A stretch of DNA of 9,996 nt from Nevskiaceae bacterium (GTDB taxonomy: Bacteria > Pseudomonadota > Gammaproteobacteria > Steroidobacterales > Steroidobacteraceae), in NCBI GenBank assembly GCA_031277355.1, contig JAITMN010000031.1, positions 1-9,996 on the forward strand, written 5' to 3'. A program made the translations under genes and the position numbers. A model generated the notes under the pieces. It was not told where the DNA came from, ran no database searches, and saw only the letters and a list, made by a program, of their open reading frames with translations. Position 1 is the first letter of the stretch. Every line of letters begins with the position of its first letter. Shown piece after piece: positions 8,962 through 9,996 of this stretch.

Positions 8962-9474
8962 ATGCCGAACTATCGCATCATCGACGGCGCGCAATCCTTG
9001 CAGCACCGTGAGAGCAAGGCTGGCGACGCGGCCAGCGATCTGCGCGTTGCAGTGGTGGCTGCACGCTTCAATGCCGACATCGTGGACGCCATGCTCGATG
9101 GCGCACTGGCCGCGTGGCAGCGTCAGGGCGGTGCGGCGCAAGACCTCACCATCGTGCGTGCGCCGGGCGCATTTGAATTGCCGCTGCTGGCGCGCGCCCT
9201 TGCCAACACCGGGCTTTACGACGCCATCGTTGCGCTGGGCTGCGTGATTCGCGGCGACACCGCGCACTTTGATTTCGTCGCGGGCGAGGCCGCGCGTGGC
9301 ATCGCGCAGGCCGCGTATGACACCGGCGTGCCGGTGGCCTTCGGCGTGCTGACTACGGAGAATGTGGAGCAGGCGCTGGAACGTGCGCAACCGGCTCGAA
9401 TGGACAAGGGCGGCGAAGCGCTGGAAGCGGCCATCGAGATGGCGTTGGCGCTGCGCGAGATCGCGCGGTCGTGA
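8962..9474 (+). CDS. ribH: 6,7-dimethyl-8-ribityllumazine synthase
   Basis: 170 residues. The enzyme condenses 5-amino-6-ribitylaminouracil with dihydroxybutanone phosphate to form lumazine, the substrate of RibE, and family members assemble as pentamers or 60-mer capsids. Motifs are VVAARFNADIVDAML (31-45), IVRAPGAFELPLLA (64-77), ALGCVIRGDTAHFDFVA (91-107, catalytic His102), PVAFGVLTTENVEQALERA (124-142) and DKGGEALEAA (148-157). Residues 1-26 are a variable lead-in before the first core strand. The ATG at 8962 is four bases after the ribB stop. The stop overlaps the nusB GTG start by 3 bases (GTGA). Confidence 0.97.
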   Translation: MPNYRIIDGAQSLQHRESKAGDAASDLRVAVVAARFNADIVDAMLDGALAAWQRQGGAAQDLTIVRAPGAFELPLLARALANTGLYDAIVALGCVIRGDTAHFDFVAGEAARGIAQAAYDTGVPVAFGVLTTENVEQALERAQPARMDKGGEALEAAIEMALALREIARS

Positions 9475-9929
9475 GCAATTCGTCGCGTGTGTCGAAGCCG
9501 CGAGTGCCGCGGCTCAGTGCGCAGCGCGCGGTGGCGCGCAAGCTGGCGTTGCAGGGGCTGTATCGCTGGCAGTTGAATCGCTGCCCGTGGCAAGACCTGA
9601 TGCAGGACTTCGACGCCGCCGAAGATGCGCCCAAGGCCGACCGCGAATTCTTCGGCGCACTGGTGCGCGGCATCGTCGAGAACGAAGCGCAGGGGGATGA
9701 ATTGCTCACCGCCTGGTGTGATCGCAAGGCGAGCGAGCTTGATCCGATCGAGCGTGCGGTGCTGTTGATCGGCGTGCAGGAATTGCGCGCGCATCCGGAA
9801 ACGCCGTGGCGTGTGGCGGTGAGCGAAGCGGTGTCGCTGGCAAAACGCTTCGGTGCCACCGACGGCCACAAGTTCGTCAATGCCGTGCTCGACCGCGCCG
9901 CGCGGGAGCTTCGTCCGCACGAGCATTGA
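9471..9929 (+). CDS. nusB: Transcription antitermination factor NusB
   Basis: A 152-residue all-helical RNA-binding protein. With NusE (S10) it binds boxA of rRNA operons and supports antitermination. Motifs include RAVARKLALQGLYRWQL (19-35), LVRGIVEN (64-71), DRKASELDPIERAVLLIGVQEL (84-105) and VAVSEAVSLAKRFGATDGHKFVNAVLD (roughly 115-141), which is the most conserved NusB stretch. About 18 basic, Ser-rich residues precede the core. The GTG start overlaps the ribH stop (GTGA), with no clear Shine-Dalgarno sequence, so translation is probably coupled. The position between ribH and thiL is the common proteobacterial arrangement. Confidence 0.96.
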   Translation: MSNSSRVSKPRVPRLSAQRAVARKLALQGLYRWQLNRCPWQDLMQDFDAAEDAPKADREFFGALVRGIVENEAQGDELLTAWCDRKASELDPIERAVLLIGVQELRAHPETPWRVAVSEAVSLAKRFGATDGHKFVNAVLDRAARELRPHEH

Positions 9930-9935
9930 GGGATC

Positions 9936-9996
9936 ATGGGCGAGTTCGAGCTGATCGACCGCTATTTTCGCCCGCTGCAACGCTCCGGCGATCAGG
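9936..9996 (+). CDS. thiL: Thiamine-monophosphate kinase, N-terminal fragment (cut by window end)
   Basis: Twenty codons are visible, beginning MGEFELIDRYFRPL, which matches the N-terminal ThiL pattern (M-x-E-F-x-L-I-x-x-Y-F). The ATG lies 6 bp after the nusB stop, with GAGGGA just before it. nusB followed by thiL is a very common gene pair in gammaproteobacteria. ThiL makes thiamine pyrophosphate from thiamine monophosphate and ATP. Its catalytic residues lie beyond the window. Confidence 0.87.
   Translation, partial: MGEFELIDRYFRPLQRSGDQ

Overview
This is a GC-rich chromosomal window with tightly packed genes and no mobile elements, CRISPR arrays or RNA genes that I can see. The gene order glyA-nrdR-ribD-ribE-ribB(A)-ribH-nusB-thiL, the proteobacterial-type EttA and the base composition point to a gammaproteobacterium of the Xanthomonadales or a close relative. 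That placement is an inference from gene order and protein similarity, since there is no 16S sequence here.

Left part (1-3143). The window opens inside the C-terminal half of a subclass B3 metallo-beta-lactamase-like gene on the + strand. It converges on, and overlaps by 18 bp, a minus-strand MarR/EmrR-type repressor gene. The repressor has its own promoter: a -35/-10 pair with 17-bp spacing whose spacer carries a near-perfect palindrome. This fits autorepression and a leaderless mRNA. Upstream of it on the same strand lie a DUF1330 gene and ettA, the ABC-F translational throttle factor, which are probably cotranscribed.

Middle (3186-4178). A histone-deacetylase-superfamily (AcuC-like) zinc amidohydrolase is transcribed divergently from ettA across a gap of about 42 bp. 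Its start codon is non-ATG and uncertain.

Right part (4232-9996). One long + strand gene string holds glyA (one-carbon metabolism), nrdR (repressor of ribonucleotide reductase), the riboflavin genes ribD, ribE, ribB(A) and ribH, then nusB (rRNA antitermination) and the start of thiL (thiamine monophosphate kinase). From nrdR to nusB most junctions are 1-4 nt overlaps or gaps of a few bases, which indicates one translationally coupled operon. Between them RibD, RibB, RibH and RibE cover all riboflavin steps except the GTP cyclohydrolase II reaction and the phosphatase. The RibA-like half of the RibB(A) fusion has lost its zinc cysteines and its catalytic motif (RibBX type), so a separate functional RibA should be encoded elsewhere in the genome.

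I found no convincing undescribed system. The most interesting points are the degenerate RibA domain, the operator-in-spacer promoter of the marR gene, and the shared '-10, six bases, ATG' layout upstream of both marR and ettA. All intergenic gaps are under 100 bp.
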